From Glycomyces fuscus (GTDB taxonomy: Bacteria; Actinomycetota; Actinomycetes; Streptosporangiales; Streptosporangiaceae), in NCBI GenBank assembly GCA_002529455.1, contig NYMS01000060.1, positions 1-64,000 of the forward strand: a stretch of DNA of 64,000 nucleotides, in the 5' to 3' direction. Position numbers and translations under genes: made by a program. Of the stretch, positions 1 to 9,037 are shown one piece after another. The number at the start of each line of letters is the position of its first letter. Position 1 is the first letter of the stretch. Below the pieces are notes generated by a model. The model saw only the letters and a program-made list of their open reading frames with translations, was not told the DNA's origin and did not search any database.

Positions 1-1152
1 GGCCACACCGGCGGCGACCAGGCCCGCGAGCGCGCCACCGGTCACCGGCAGGGTCGGCTCGTTCCGGTCGTCGGCGGGCTCGGACGGCTTGTCACTGGGC
101 TGCTCGGCCGGGGTGCTCGGCTCCGGGGACTCCGGGGTCTCGGGCTCGCTGGGCTCGGGGGACTCCGGCTCGCTGGGCTCGTCGGTGGGGGGCGGGGTCT
201 CGCCGCCGCCCACGGTCCAGTCGGCCGAGGCGGACGCGGACACGCTGGTCTCGCCGCCCTCGGCGGTGATCAGGGTCTGGGTCGGCTGGTACTCCTCCTC
301 ACCCTTGAACAGGCGGCCGGTGGCGACGGTCGCGCTGGTCTCCAGGGTGAAGCTGGCCTGGCCCGCCTCGGCGTCGGCCGGAACGGAGAAGCCGACGGTG
401 TCGCCGTTGCCGACCTCGGTGACGGGCTCACCGTTCTCCAGGTCGACCAGCTGCACGCCCTCAGGGGCTTCCAAGGCGACCGGGATGGCGCTGGCGTTGG
501 TCTCGATGAGGAACTCACCGACGGTCTCACCGGCGGTGCCGGAGGCCGTGCCCGGGGTGATGCTCAGGGCCGGGGCGGGCTCGGCGGTCTGCGGCATCTC
601 CTCGGCGTTCTCGACCAGGTAGGCGTAGACCGCCTTGATCGCCTCGGAGTTGCCCTGCTCCTCGAGGTTCACGCCGTTGCTGAAGTGCCAGATCGCGGCC
701 TGCGTGGCGCCCAGGGCGTCCCGTTGGCTCAGACCCTCGACACCGGCGGCCGCGCCCAGCTCCTCGGCGGTCTTGGCCGGGTAGGCGTTCTGGAGGATCC
801 AGTGGACCTTGGCGGGTGCGGCGAACTCGCCCTTGCCGGGGTAGTTGGCCCAGTCGTCCTCGCGGTACCAGGCGTCGCGCTGGATGTTGGTCTCGAAGTC
901 GATGCAGTAGGTCGTCAGGACCGTGCCGTCTTCGAGCTCCAGGTTGAAGAGGCTGGTGCCGATGGTGCCGCCGCTGGTGGCGACGTCCGTGCCGTTTTCG
1001 GCCTTGTTGGCGTACTGCGCGCGGGCGGAGCCCTCGTAGGTCTCCGCGGGGTCCGCGGCCGCGGGGGCGGCCAGGCCGAAGGCCAGGAACGCGGCGGCGG
1101 TGGCCGCCAGGCCGGTGCGGCCGACGGTGCGGGGGAGGGAGGAGTTACTCAA
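1..1152 (-). CDS. Thioester-domain (TQXA) cell-surface protein with LPVTG anchor, 3' end cut by window edge
   Basis: Only the first 384 codons are in the window; the C-terminal membrane tail runs off the left edge. The reading begins at a TTG (1152-1150) followed by a signal peptide ending near AAPAAAD (residues 29-34). The conserved thioester-domain residues are visible: Cys83 in TTYCIDFET and Gln151 in GATQAAIWHF. In this family they form an internal Cys-Gln thioester used for covalent surface adhesion. A beta-rich region follows, then a Pro/Glu/Ser-rich stalk (about residues 310-365), then the sortase motif LPVTG (368-372) and the start of a hydrophobic helix. Inference: a secreted, sortase-anchored adhesin or aerial-growth surface protein. 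The start is uncertain because the Shine-Dalgarno is weak. Confidence 0.85.
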   Translation of the reverse strand, partial: MSNSSLPRTVGRTGLAATAAAFLAFGLAAPAAADPAETYEGSARAQYANKAENGTDVATSGGTIGTSLFNLELEDGTVLTTYCIDFETNIQRDAWYREDDWANYPGKGEFAAPAKVHWILQNAYPAKTAEELGAAAGVEGLSQRDALGATQAAIWHFSNGVNLEEQGNSEAIKAVYAYLVENAEEMPQTAEPAPALSITPGTASGTAGETVGEFLIETNASAIPVALEAPEGVQLVDLENGEPVTEVGNGDTVGFSVPADAEAGQASFTLETSATVATGRLFKGEEEYQPTQTLITAEGGETSVSASASADWTVGGGETPPPTDEPSEPESPEPSEPETPESPEPSTPAEQPSDKPSEPADDRNEPTLPVTGGALAGLVAAGVA

Positions 1153-1560
1153 ATTGTGTCCCGGTGTGTTCTAGGGGTAACCGGATGGGAAAAATGCCTG
1201 CCCAAAGGACGACGGGAACCGATGGGACGGACAGCGGTGGCCACGGCGCGACGGTCGCCGGGAAACCCGGTGCCGCCTGCTGCGTTCACCCGTTCCGGGG
1301 GGTCACCACGTGGGGGTCGGATCGTGGCGCCGTGTGGGGTGGCGCGATCTTCCGATAGGGCTCGCCGTGACACGGGAGCCGGTCGCGCTCGCCGTGGGGT
1401 GCCAGCGCTCGCCTGATACTAGCGATCCCCTTAGCCACTTCCAAGCTGGTTCGCGGAAAATGTGACCAGATACGGGCAGGAAAAAATTCCTCGCAGGTAG
1501 ATCCGCATTATGCCCAAAAGCTATGCAACGAAAGCGGGAGTTCCGCGTCCCCGGACCCCG
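1153..1560. other. Intergenic region between the two thioester-protein genes
   Basis: No gene is supported in these 408 bases. The right half (about 1430-1530) is less GC-rich than the surroundings and contains a short inverted repeat, AGGAA-AAAA-TTCCT, near 1480-1495. It may act as a weak terminator for the leftward gene ending at 1561. I see no consensus promoter for the gene starting at 1152. Confidence 0.4.
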
Positions 1561-2730
1561 TCAGTCGCGTCGCTTGCGTCCCACAACCAGGATGATCAGG
1601 CCGGACACCACCAGAGCACCCGCGATGACCAGCAGTCCGGACAGCCAGGTCCCGGTGAGGGCCAGATCGTCCTCAGGGATTCGGTCCTCCGCCGGAGGAG
1701 TTACCTCCTCCGTGGGAACCTCCTCCTGAACGGCCTCGCCAAGGGCGGAGGGCTCCTCCTCCGGCGCGGGCTCGGGGCTCTCCCCGGTCGCTGGCTCCTC
1801 GGACTGCTCCGGGTGCCACGTGAACGTCGCGGTGGCCGAACTCGTCGCCGAACCGGCCTCAGCGGTCACCAGCGGACGGGTGCGCACGCCGTCCCGGCCG
1901 GTGAACAGGCGCCCCTGCGGCAGCGGGAGGTCCTGGCCGTGCAGGTGCAGGGTCGCCACGCCCGCCGGAACCGCCGGGTCCACGTCCAGGAAGACCTGCT
2001 CGCCGTGGCTCGTCTGCGTGACCTGCTCGCCGTCGGCGTCGACCAGCCACGACGCCGGGGCGCCGCGCACCGACACCGACACCGGCTCCTCCCCGGAGCT
2101 GTGCACGGTCAGCGGGCCCAGCGGCTCCTCGGGGGCGACCGCCTCCACGTGGGACGGGGCCACCTCCAGGGACCGGGAGGCGGTGTTGTCCGCCGCGGCC
2201 GCGCTGCCCTCCACCAGGAGGTCGTACAGGGCCACGACCGCCGGATCGTTGGCGTCGGGGTCCGGTTCCACCCCGTCGAGCACGTGCCACAGGGCGGCCT
2301 GGGTGCCCGCGATCGCCCGGGCCTCGTCCAGCGGGGCCAGGCCCGCGTCCTCCAGCAGGGACGTCAGGCCGACCGCCGGATAGGAATGGGAGACGATCCA
2401 GTTCGCCTGGTCCGCGGGATCCGTTTCCTGGGGGGTTTCGGCCCACTCCGGACTGTCGGACCACGCTGACTCGACGTAGGCGGCGTACGGGTGGACCTCC
2501 TCGTCCGCGGTCACCGTGTAGGCCCGGACCGAGGCGTGCTCGGCCACGCGCAGACTGAACAGCGCGGTGTCGACCTCCCGGCCGTCGGCGAGCACGAGCG
2601 CCGCGCCCTGGACGGGGTCGCGGTCCACACGTGAGAAGTCGTCGGCACTGGCCGCGGGTGCCCCGAGCAGGGTGCCCACCAGGGCCGAAGAGGAAAGCAG
2701 CGCGGCGTACCGACGCAGGATGCCGGACAT
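1561..2730 (-). CDS. Thioester-domain-like (TQXA) surface protein lacking the thioester cysteine, LALTG anchor
   Basis: 389 residues. The start at 2730 is preferred over an upstream ATG (2916) because it begins directly with a signal peptide (MSGILRRYAALL, cleavage near APAASAD) and has GGGAG about 10 bases upstream. The fold is that of its neighbour at 1-1152, with the motif GTQAALWHV (Gln144) kept. The position of the thioester Cys is Thr72 (AYTVTADEE against TYCIDFETN), and the whole 389-residue protein contains no cysteine, so the family's covalent bond cannot form. The C-terminus has LALTG (matching LAxTG of class E sortases), a hydrophobic helix and the basic tail GRKRRD. It is probably a sortase-anchored surface protein working without covalent thioester chemistry. 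Confidence 0.85.
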   Translation of the reverse strand: MSGILRRYAALLSSSALVGTLLGAPAASADDFSRVDRDPVQGAALVLADGREVDTALFSLRVAEHASVRAYTVTADEEVHPYAAYVESAWSDSPEWAETPQETDPADQANWIVSHSYPAVGLTSLLEDAGLAPLDEARAIAGTQAALWHVLDGVEPDPDANDPAVVALYDLLVEGSAAAADNTASRSLEVAPSHVEAVAPEEPLGPLTVHSSGEEPVSVSVRGAPASWLVDADGEQVTQTSHGEQVFLDVDPAVPAGVATLHLHGQDLPLPQGRLFTGRDGVRTRPLVTAEAGSATSSATATFTWHPEQSEEPATGESPEPAPEEEPSALGEAVQEEVPTEEVTPPAEDRIPEDDLALTGTWLSGLLVIAGALVVSGLIILVVGRKRRD

Positions 2731-2977
2731 GCTCGTGCGCTCCCGTGAGAAGGCGGCGGCCACGGTGCGGGGCCGCCGGCGAAATCGTCTTCCTGGGTCA
2801 CCCAGACTAACGGTCCGACACCCCGGGTCATCGGACATTCCCCTGACAGCGTCCCAATCGTGTACTGGCCGTGATGTCCGGTGGCCTGCCCGTGACTCCG
2901 GTGTAGGGCACCCCACTCCCGCGCGCTCGGTAGGCTGAGCTGGAAGGTATGTCCTCTACGGAAGCGGGTTTGCGGCG

Positions 2978-4525
2978 ATGGCCCACGCGGTAACTCCTAG
3001 CCCTGCCACGAACAGCGGTCCTGCGCCGGTGGCCTACGAGCAGGCACTGGCCAAGTACGAGCCCGTGCTCGGCCTGGAGACCCACATCGAGTTGGGCACC
3101 GCCTCCAAGATGTTCTGCTCCTGCCCCACCGCGTTCGGAGCCGCCCCCAACACGCAGGTGTGCCCGGTCTGCCTGGCTCTGCCCGGCTCCCTGCCGGTCG
3201 TCAACGAGAAGGCGGTCGAGGGCGCCATCCGCCTGGGCCTGGCGCTGAACTGCTCCATCGCCCCCTGGGGCAGGTTCGCCCGGAAGAACTACTTCTATCC
3301 GGACATGCCGAAGAACTACCAGATCTCCCAGTACGACGAGCCGATCTGCGTCGACGGCCACCTCGACGTCACCGTCGACACCCCCGACGGCCCGCGCGTG
3401 TTCCGCGTGGACATCGAGCGCGTCCACATGGAGGAGGACACCGGCAAGACCGCCCACGTGGGCGGGGCCACCGGCCGCATCCACGGCGCCGACCACTCCA
3501 TCGTCGACTACAACCGCGCGGGCATCCCCCTGCTGGAGATCGTGACCAAGCCCGTCACCGGCACCGGTGACCTGGCGCCCCTGGTCGCCCGCGCCTACGC
3601 CGCCGAGCTGCGCGACCTGGTCCGCTCCCTGGGCATCTCCGACGTGCGCATGGAGGAGGGCTCCATGCGCTGCGACGTCAACGTCTCCATCAACGTGCGC
3701 GGCGCCTCGGAGTGGGGCACCCGCAGCGAGACCAAGAACGTCAACTCGCTGCGCTCGGTCGAGCGGGCCGTGCGCTCGGAGATCGAGCGCCAGGCGGGCG
3801 TGCTCGACGCCGGGCAGAAGGTCGTGCAGGAGACCCGCCACTTCCAGGAGAACACCGGCCGCAGCATCTCCGGCCGCTCCAAGGAGGAGGCGCAGGACTA
3901 CCGCTACTTCCCGGACCCCGACCTGGTCCCCGTCGCGCCCTCCGAGGAGTGGGTGGAGGAGCTGCGCGCCACCCTGCCGGAGCTGCCCGCCGCCAAGCGC
4001 GCCCGCGTCCGCGCCGAGTGGGACCTCAGCGACACCGAGCTGCGCGACCTGGTCAACGCCGACGCCATCGACCTGGTCGCGGCGACCGTGGCCGAGGGCG
4101 CCCCGTCGGCCGAGGCGCGCAAGCTGTGGCTCAACGAGCTGTCGCGCCGCGCCACCGAGCAGGAGGTGGAGCTGGCCGCCCTGCCCATCACCCCGGCGCA
4201 GGTCGCGCGCGTCATCGCCCTGGTCGCCGAGGGCACGCTCACCAACAAGCTCGCCCGCCAGGTGGTGGAGGGCGTGCTGGCCGGTGAGGGCGAGCCCGAC
4301 GCCGTGGTCGAGGCCCGCGGCCTCAAGGTGGTCAGCGACGACGGCGCGCTCGGCGCGGCCGTGGACGAGGCCATCGCCGCCAACCCCGACGCGGCCGACA
4401 AGGTGCGCGGTGGCAAGGTCGCCGCGGCCGGTGCCCTGGTGGGCGCCGTGATGAAGGCGACCCGGGGCCAGGCCGACGCGGGACGCGCCCGCGAGCTCAT
4501 CCTGGCCAAACTCGGCGTGGGCTGA
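2978..4525 (+). CDS. gatB: Asp-tRNA(Asn)/Glu-tRNA(Gln) amidotransferase subunit B
   Basis: 515 residues, close to the family length of 480-500. GatB binds misacylated Glu-tRNA(Gln) or Asp-tRNA(Asn), phosphorylates the acid side chain and receives ammonia from GatA. The N-terminal cradle starts at VLGLETHIEL. The zinc-site cysteines are Cys47, 49, 62 and 65 (FCSC and VCPVC), followed by the C-terminal GatB/YqeY domain. Actinomycetes that lack GlnRS need it, and tRNA-Gln lies at 25278. It normally sits in a gatC-gatA-gatB run, but here the upstream neighbours are leftward surface-protein genes, so it appears transcribed alone, possibly from a TAGGCT box near 2931. Confidence 0.97.
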   Translation: MAHAVTPSPATNSGPAPVAYEQALAKYEPVLGLETHIELGTASKMFCSCPTAFGAAPNTQVCPVCLALPGSLPVVNEKAVEGAIRLGLALNCSIAPWGRFARKNYFYPDMPKNYQISQYDEPICVDGHLDVTVDTPDGPRVFRVDIERVHMEEDTGKTAHVGGATGRIHGADHSIVDYNRAGIPLLEIVTKPVTGTGDLAPLVARAYAAELRDLVRSLGISDVRMEEGSMRCDVNVSINVRGASEWGTRSETKNVNSLRSVERAVRSEIERQAGVLDAGQKVVQETRHFQENTGRSISGRSKEEAQDYRYFPDPDLVPVAPSEEWVEELRATLPELPAAKRARVRAEWDLSDTELRDLVNADAIDLVAATVAEGAPSAEARKLWLNELSRRATEQEVELAALPITPAQVARVIALVAEGTLTNKLARQVVEGVLAGEGEPDAVVEARGLKVVSDDGALGAAVDEAIAANPDAADKVRGGKVAAAGALVGAVMKATRGQADAGRARELILAKLGVG

Positions 4526-4543
4526 TCCGCTCCGGCGGCCTCC

Positions 4544-4568
4544 GGCACCGGTGTCCCGCACCGGTGCC
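4544..4568 (+). terminator. Hairpin after gatB
   Basis: A perfect 10-bp inverted repeat, GGCACCGGTG / CACCGGTGCC, with a 5-base loop begins 18 bases after the gatB stop. It has no T tract, as is common in high-GC actinomycetes. Confidence 0.6.
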
Positions 4569-5095
4569 CCTCGCCCGTCCCCTGCGGCGTGCGCGTTCGG
4601 CGGGAGGCCGCCCGCAGCGGCCGCTCCAGGGGAGGGCTGTACCCTTCGTTGCCCGGTTCGTCCCGTTCTGTCGGTGTGGGGTGGCACCCTGTACGGGAGC
4701 CGGGCGGGCGGGAGTGACGTCCGGGGCCGCGCCGCGCCCCGAGCGGGGGGGCCGGTGTCCCGCGGGGACCGCGGCGCGCCGGGAGGGTACCGGGCGAACA
4801 GGACACGGCCCTCACCGTGGGTGACGGTTCCGTCGTCATCTCTCATCCGGTCCTCAATCGCTGTGTGACCTTGGTTGCGTAGGGTTGCGACGCACGGGGA
4901 CGTGTACGGTCCCCCGGGCCGTTCCGCCACCGGGCCCGTCCCAGTCCCGCGAGATCCTGGGCGGCAGACGCGGTGCCGGGTGCTGTGCCGCGCCCGGACT
5001 CGAACAACGCGAGGTGGGTGCTCCATGTCCGAGGAGAGAGCGTGACCGCGGCAGGACGCCGCGGCGACCGCGACGCGCCCACTGGGAGGTCGGTG
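4569..5095. other. Intergenic region before the GGDEF-EAL gene
   Basis: No gene is supported in about 530 bases. It is GC-rich up to roughly 4800 and more mixed from 4800 to 4880. Possible promoter boxes around 4900-4910 (TACGGT) are weak. The long open frames here on both strands are composition artefacts. Confidence 0.4.
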
Positions 5096-7801
5096 ATGGG
5101 AACCCGGGCACGCCGCCTGTGGGTCGTGGCGCTGGTCGCGCTGTTCCTGCTCTACGCCGTGGGGACCCTCATCCCCTCGGCGCAGAGCAGCGTGACCGCC
5201 GCGCTCGGCGAGTGGCCCACGTCCGTCGCGGCCGGTGCCGCCGGACTGTCCCTGCTCTACGCCTCGCGCCGCTGGGCGGCCACCGGCGCCGACCGGGGCG
5301 CCCACGCCGACGGCGCGGACGGACCCGCCGCCCTGCGCCACCTCGGCTTCGCCGCGCTCGCCTGGTGCGCGGGTGGCGTCGCTCACGGTCTGATCCGTCT
5401 GTTCAGCTCCGCCTCGGTCCTGTCGCTCACTCTGGGTGACCTCTTCGCCCTCGCGGCCCTGCCACTCTTCGTGGTCGGCTTCACCAAGTTCGCGCCGTGG
5501 CCGGGCGGCCTGCGGACCGCCCTGCGGCACGTCACCGACAGCTACGTGTGCGCCGCCGCGGTCTTCTCCGTGGTGTGGCTGCTGCTGTTCTCCCCGCTCT
5601 ACCAGGAGCTCGGGGAGGGCGCCGGGTTCCTCGGCTTCGCCCTGGTCTACCCGGTCGCCGACATCGTCGTGCTGTGCCTGCTCGTACCGCTGGTCTTCAT
5701 GTCGCCGCACAGCACGCGGCGCGCGGTGCTGGTGGCCATCGGCGCCCTCATCGTCATCGCCGGGGCGGACATCCTCGGCGCGCTCACCCGCCTGACCGGC
5801 CCCCCCTTCCTCGGCGGGGTCGAGCACCCGGTCAGGTTCCTGGGCTTCGCCCTGCTGGGCGCCCTGCCGTGGCTCGTGGAGCACCGGCCCGGCACCGACC
5901 CGCGCCGGATCACCGGCCGGGGCCTGTACCGGTTCGCGCCCGAGCTCGCCGCGGTCGGCGCCGTGTTCGCCGCCGCCGTGGTGCTGACCGTGGCGGGGGT
6001 CCGCCTGCCCGGGGTGGCGCCGGTGCTGCCGATGGCCGCGGGCACCGCCGTGGTGGTGCTGCTGATCCGCGTGGTGGGCATGCTGGAGGAGAACGCCACC
6101 CTCTCCCGCATGGTGCGCAACCGCGAGGTCCACTTCCACGAGCTGGCGCGCAACAGCGGTGACGTCATCCTCGTGCTGGACCGCGACGGCGGCGTGAACT
6201 ACGTCAGCCCGGGCACGGCGGAGGCCTTCGGCTACCGGCTCGACGACGTGCTCGCCGCCCCGGTCACCGCGCTCGTCCACCCCGAGGACCTGGGGCGCAC
6301 CAGGGCGGTCACCGACCTGTTCACCGAGCGCGGCGCGCAGGGCGTGCACATGCGGCTGCGCGTACGGGCCGCCGACGGGACCTGGCGGCACACCGAGTCC
6401 ACCATCTCCCTGTACGAGCAGCCCGGCGAGCCCGACCGGCTGCTGGTGACCACCCGCGACATCAGCGCGCAGGTGGCGCTCCAGGACGAGGTGGAGCACC
6501 TGACGTTCCACGACGGTGTGACCGGCCTGCCCAACCGGGCCTACCTGGAGGAGCGGGCCAGCGACGTGCTGGCGCACCGGTCGATCAACGAGGAGCCCGG
6601 GGGCGAGGTCGCGGTGATCTTCCTGGACCTGGACGGGTTCACGGCGGTCAACGACTCCGCCGGGCACGTGCGCGGCGACCACCTGCTCGGCCAGGCGGCC
6701 CGCAGGCTGCGCGGCGAGGTGGACTCCGACGCGACCCTGGCGCGCTGGGGCGGCGACGAGTTCGCGGTCCTGGTCGAGAACGTGCCCCGGGCCCAGCGGG
6801 TGGTGGACCTGGCCGAGCGCCTGGGGCGGGTGATCGCCTCGGAGCCGTTCCCGGTCGCCGACCGGGACATCATGCTGACCGCCAGCATCGGCGTGGCCTT
6901 CGCCGAACCGGTCACCGACAGCGGTGAGCTGCTGCGCAACGCCGACGTGGCCATGACCCGCGCCAAGGAGCGCGGGGCGGGCCACGTGGAGGTGTACGCC
7001 GCCCACATGCACGACACGGTGGTCTCACGCCTGGAGCTCCAGATCCGCCTGCGCGAGGCGCTGGCCAAGGAGGAGTTCTTCCTGGAGTACCAGCCCGTCG
7101 TGGACCTGGGCAGCTCCCAGGTGACCTCGGTGGAGGCGCTGGTGCGCTGGAACCGCGACGGCGAGACGATCGGTCCCGAGGCCTTCATCGGCGCGGCCGA
7201 GGAGTCGGGCCTGATCGTGCCGCTGGGCGAGCGGATCCTGCGCGAGGCCTGCGGGAAGGTCGCGGTGTGGCGGGTCTCGGACTGGGACATCGGCCTGTCG
7301 GTGAACCTGTCGGTCAAGCAGGTGCTGTCGCCGCGCTTCGTGGAGTCGGTGGCGGGGATCCTCGCCGAGTCGGGGCTCCCGGCCGAGGTGCTGACCCTGG
7401 AGGTCGACGAGGAGGTCCTGCTCGACGACGGCGGGGAGGCCGTGCAGCGCCTGGGCGAACTGCGCGAGCTCGGTGTGCGGCTGGCCATCGACGACTACGG
7501 GATGGGCTACGCGTCGCTGGCGCACCTGCGCAAGCTGAGCGTGGACGCGATCAAGATCGACCCGTCGTTCGTGGCGGACCTGGGCCGCGACGACACGGTC
7601 ACGCTGCTCACGCACACGATCATCCAGCTGGGTCGCGACCTGGGCGTGCAGGTGGTGGCCGAGGGCATCGAGCGCCCCGAACAGCTGGAGCAGCTGCGCG
7701 CGATGGGCTGCGACCACGGCCAGGGGTTCCTGGTGGCCCGGCCCATGCCCGCGAGCGGCGTGGAGTCGCTGGTCGGCGGCGAGGCCGGAGTCAGCCTCTG
7801 A
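5096..7801 (+). CDS. Membrane-bound PAS-GGDEF-EAL cyclic-di-GMP cyclase/phosphodiesterase
   Basis: 901 residues. ATG 5096 is chosen because GGGAGGT precedes it and the membrane domain begins immediately. About ten hydrophobic segments fill residues 8-335. A PAS sensor follows (about 340-465, ending in TTRDISAQVALQDEVEHL), then GGDEF (about 468-635, intact WGGDEF near 551) and EAL (about 645-895). The EAL domain keeps VEALVRW, NLSVKQ, DDYGMGY, IKIDPSFV and VAEGIE. Both catalytic motifs are present, so it could make or break c-di-GMP. The inhibitory RxxD I-site before GGDEF is replaced by DSDA, so product inhibition at that site is not expected. In actinomycetes c-di-GMP controls development through BldD. 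No operon partner is visible. Confidence 0.95.
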   Translation: MGTRARRLWVVALVALFLLYAVGTLIPSAQSSVTAALGEWPTSVAAGAAGLSLLYASRRWAATGADRGAHADGADGPAALRHLGFAALAWCAGGVAHGLIRLFSSASVLSLTLGDLFALAALPLFVVGFTKFAPWPGGLRTALRHVTDSYVCAAAVFSVVWLLLFSPLYQELGEGAGFLGFALVYPVADIVVLCLLVPLVFMSPHSTRRAVLVAIGALIVIAGADILGALTRLTGPPFLGGVEHPVRFLGFALLGALPWLVEHRPGTDPRRITGRGLYRFAPELAAVGAVFAAAVVLTVAGVRLPGVAPVLPMAAGTAVVVLLIRVVGMLEENATLSRMVRNREVHFHELARNSGDVILVLDRDGGVNYVSPGTAEAFGYRLDDVLAAPVTALVHPEDLGRTRAVTDLFTERGAQGVHMRLRVRAADGTWRHTESTISLYEQPGEPDRLLVTTRDISAQVALQDEVEHLTFHDGVTGLPNRAYLEERASDVLAHRSINEEPGGEVAVIFLDLDGFTAVNDSAGHVRGDHLLGQAARRLRGEVDSDATLARWGGDEFAVLVENVPRAQRVVDLAERLGRVIASEPFPVADRDIMLTASIGVAFAEPVTDSGELLRNADVAMTRAKERGAGHVEVYAAHMHDTVVSRLELQIRLREALAKEEFFLEYQPVVDLGSSQVTSVEALVRWNRDGETIGPEAFIGAAEESGLIVPLGERILREACGKVAVWRVSDWDIGLSVNLSVKQVLSPRFVESVAGILAESGLPAEVLTLEVDEEVLLDDGGEAVQRLGELRELGVRLAIDDYGMGYASLAHLRKLSVDAIKIDPSFVADLGRDDTVTLLTHTIIQLGRDLGVQVVAEGIERPEQLEQLRAMGCDHGQGFLVARPMPASGVESLVGGEAGVSL

Positions 7802-7882
7802 ACACATCCGCACAGGAGCGGCATAATTGGACGTTACGCCTTCTGCCTGCGGAGATGGCGACACGACCGTTAATTTTCCGTC

Positions 7883-8755
7883 ATGCCCTCATAAGAACAC
7901 GAACTCCCTGTCGATCTCATACGCAACGACCCCAAGTTCGCCGCTGAGCTCCTCCAGGAGGTCACCGGGAAGCCGCTGCCCGAGCACACGCGGGTGCGCT
8001 GTGACGCTTCCGAGGCGACGCGGGCCGCTCCCTCGCAGCTGATCACCGACTCGTTCGTGGTCTGCGAACGGCCGCCGCTGCCGCACGAGAAACAGGACGA
8101 GCCGGTGCCGGTGCCGGGGATCATCGCCGAGCCCCAGAACGAGTGGGACCCGCGCAAGCCCTACACCTGGCCCTGCTACGTCGCCAACATCCGCCATCGG
8201 CTCAGGTGCCCGATCGCGCTCCTGGTGCCCACCCCGACCACCGCCCTCGCGAAGCGCTACGCCCCGCCCGTCGACCTGGGCTGCGGGGAGATCCGCCCCG
8301 TGGTCCTGGCCATGGACACGCTCACGCCCGTCACCGACCAGAGCGCGGCGGCGGCGCATCCGGTGCTGACCATTCTCGCTCTGGCCTCGAACCCGACGGA
8401 TGACAAGGACGCCCTCGAAGCCCTGTCCGTGGCTCTGAAGAGCCTCGATGCGTCCGCGTCGTCGCTGTACTCTGACTATGTGCTCGCGGCACTGTCCGCG
8501 ACCGCTCTAGGAACTCTGGAGGAGATCATGGCCGTGCGTGACTATGATTTCCGGACCGAGCTGATCGGCCGTCCCTACCGAGAGGGCCGGATCGAAGGCC
8601 GGATCGAGGCGATCCCGGGGGTGCTGGACGCCCGGGGGATCGCGGTGTCCGACGAGGTGCGCGACCGGGTCACCGCGTCCTCGGACCTGGACGAACTGGA
8701 CCGGTGGGTCCACCGGTCGGCGAAGGTCGACAACGCGGAGGACCTCTTCCTCTGA
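7883..8755 (+). pseudogene. PD-(D/E)XK (Rpn-like) nuclease-family gene with an ochre stop at codon 4
   Basis: The frame opens ATG CCC TCA TAA at 7883-7894 and then continues uninterrupted as EHELPVDLIRNDPKFAAEL to the stop at 8755. I recognise the body as a multicopy actinomycete family: DPRKPYTWPCYVA core, LLYSDYVLA-like helix, DARGIAVSDEVRDRV and a C-terminal AEDLF. Members usually begin MPS-EHEL, so the TAA lies inside the coding region. The family resembles the E-x-Q type PD-(D/E)XK nucleases related to Rpn proteins (inference); this copy reads EPQ where relatives as I recall them have EVQ. An internal GTG (7994) could give a 253-residue fragment, but it would lack the N-terminus and has no good ribosome site. 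Most likely a decaying copy. Confidence 0.7.
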
Positions 8756-8918
8756 GCGGGCGGAAGGGCGTGCGCTGCCCGCGCACCCGTCCCACTCCGC
8801 GGACCCCCTACGCCCACTGTGCGGTGTGCGTCACACGCGACCGGGGTGGCTTGTCAGGATCCTCCCAGTTCACAGGGGGTGTCGCGTTCTCAGGTGAGGT
8901 CGCATTCTGACACTGGCG

Positions 8919-8933
8919 TCTCAATTATCGAGA
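8919..8933. promoter_or_regulatory. Candidate NdgR operator upstream of the ilvB leader
   Basis: TCTCA-ATTAT-CGAGA, one mismatch from the palindrome TCTCA-N5-TGAGA seen twice exactly near leuB. It lies about 17 bases upstream of the putative -35 (TTGACG 8950-8955). Assignment to NdgR is inference from its presence at branched-chain amino-acid genes only. Confidence 0.5.
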
Positions 8934-8949
8934 CAATATGTCGTTCTGG

Positions 8950-8979
8950 TTGACGGGCGGCCTCTCCGTCGGCCAATGT
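8950..8979 (+). promoter_or_regulatory. Promoter of the ilvB leader
   Basis: TTGACG (8950-8955), an 18-base spacer and CAATGT (8974-8979). Transcription would begin about 8986-8987, at the GTG of the leader peptide, giving a leaderless leader ORF. Confidence 0.5.
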
Positions 8980-8986
8980 GGTGATC

Positions 8987-9037
8987 GTGCAGAGCAACTC
9001 CCTGATTCTCGTACTTGGTCGGCGCGCAGCCCGCTGA
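8987..9037 (+). CDS. ilvB attenuator leader peptide (16 aa)
   Basis: The reading from GTG 8987 is MQSNSLILVLGRRAAR, then TGA. It holds the run Leu-Ile-Leu-Val-Leu (codons 9002-9016), the three amino acids made by the operon. The ILVLG-Arg core resembles ilvB leader peptides of streptomycetes (from memory). It is followed by a 9-bp hairpin and then an intrinsic terminator ahead of ilvB. Upstream in-frame GTGs (8978, 8981) are possible starts, but 8987 coincides with the predicted transcript start. Ribosome stalling at these codons under starvation would be expected to allow read-through into ilvB. Confidence 0.75.
   Translation: MQSNSLILVLGRRAAR

Noticed and set aside
1561..2916. Longer start (ATG 2916) for the second thioester-domain protein
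   Set aside because: The extra 62 residues are Arg-rich and would precede the signal peptide; ATG 2730 has a good ribosome site.
2828..7012. 1394-codon open frame on the minus strand
   Set aside because: It runs antisense to gatB and the GGDEF-EAL gene; its composition (Gly/His/Ala/Arg) is what third-position G/C bias produces on the opposite strand. The same holds for frames at 49203-52205 and 60790-63888.
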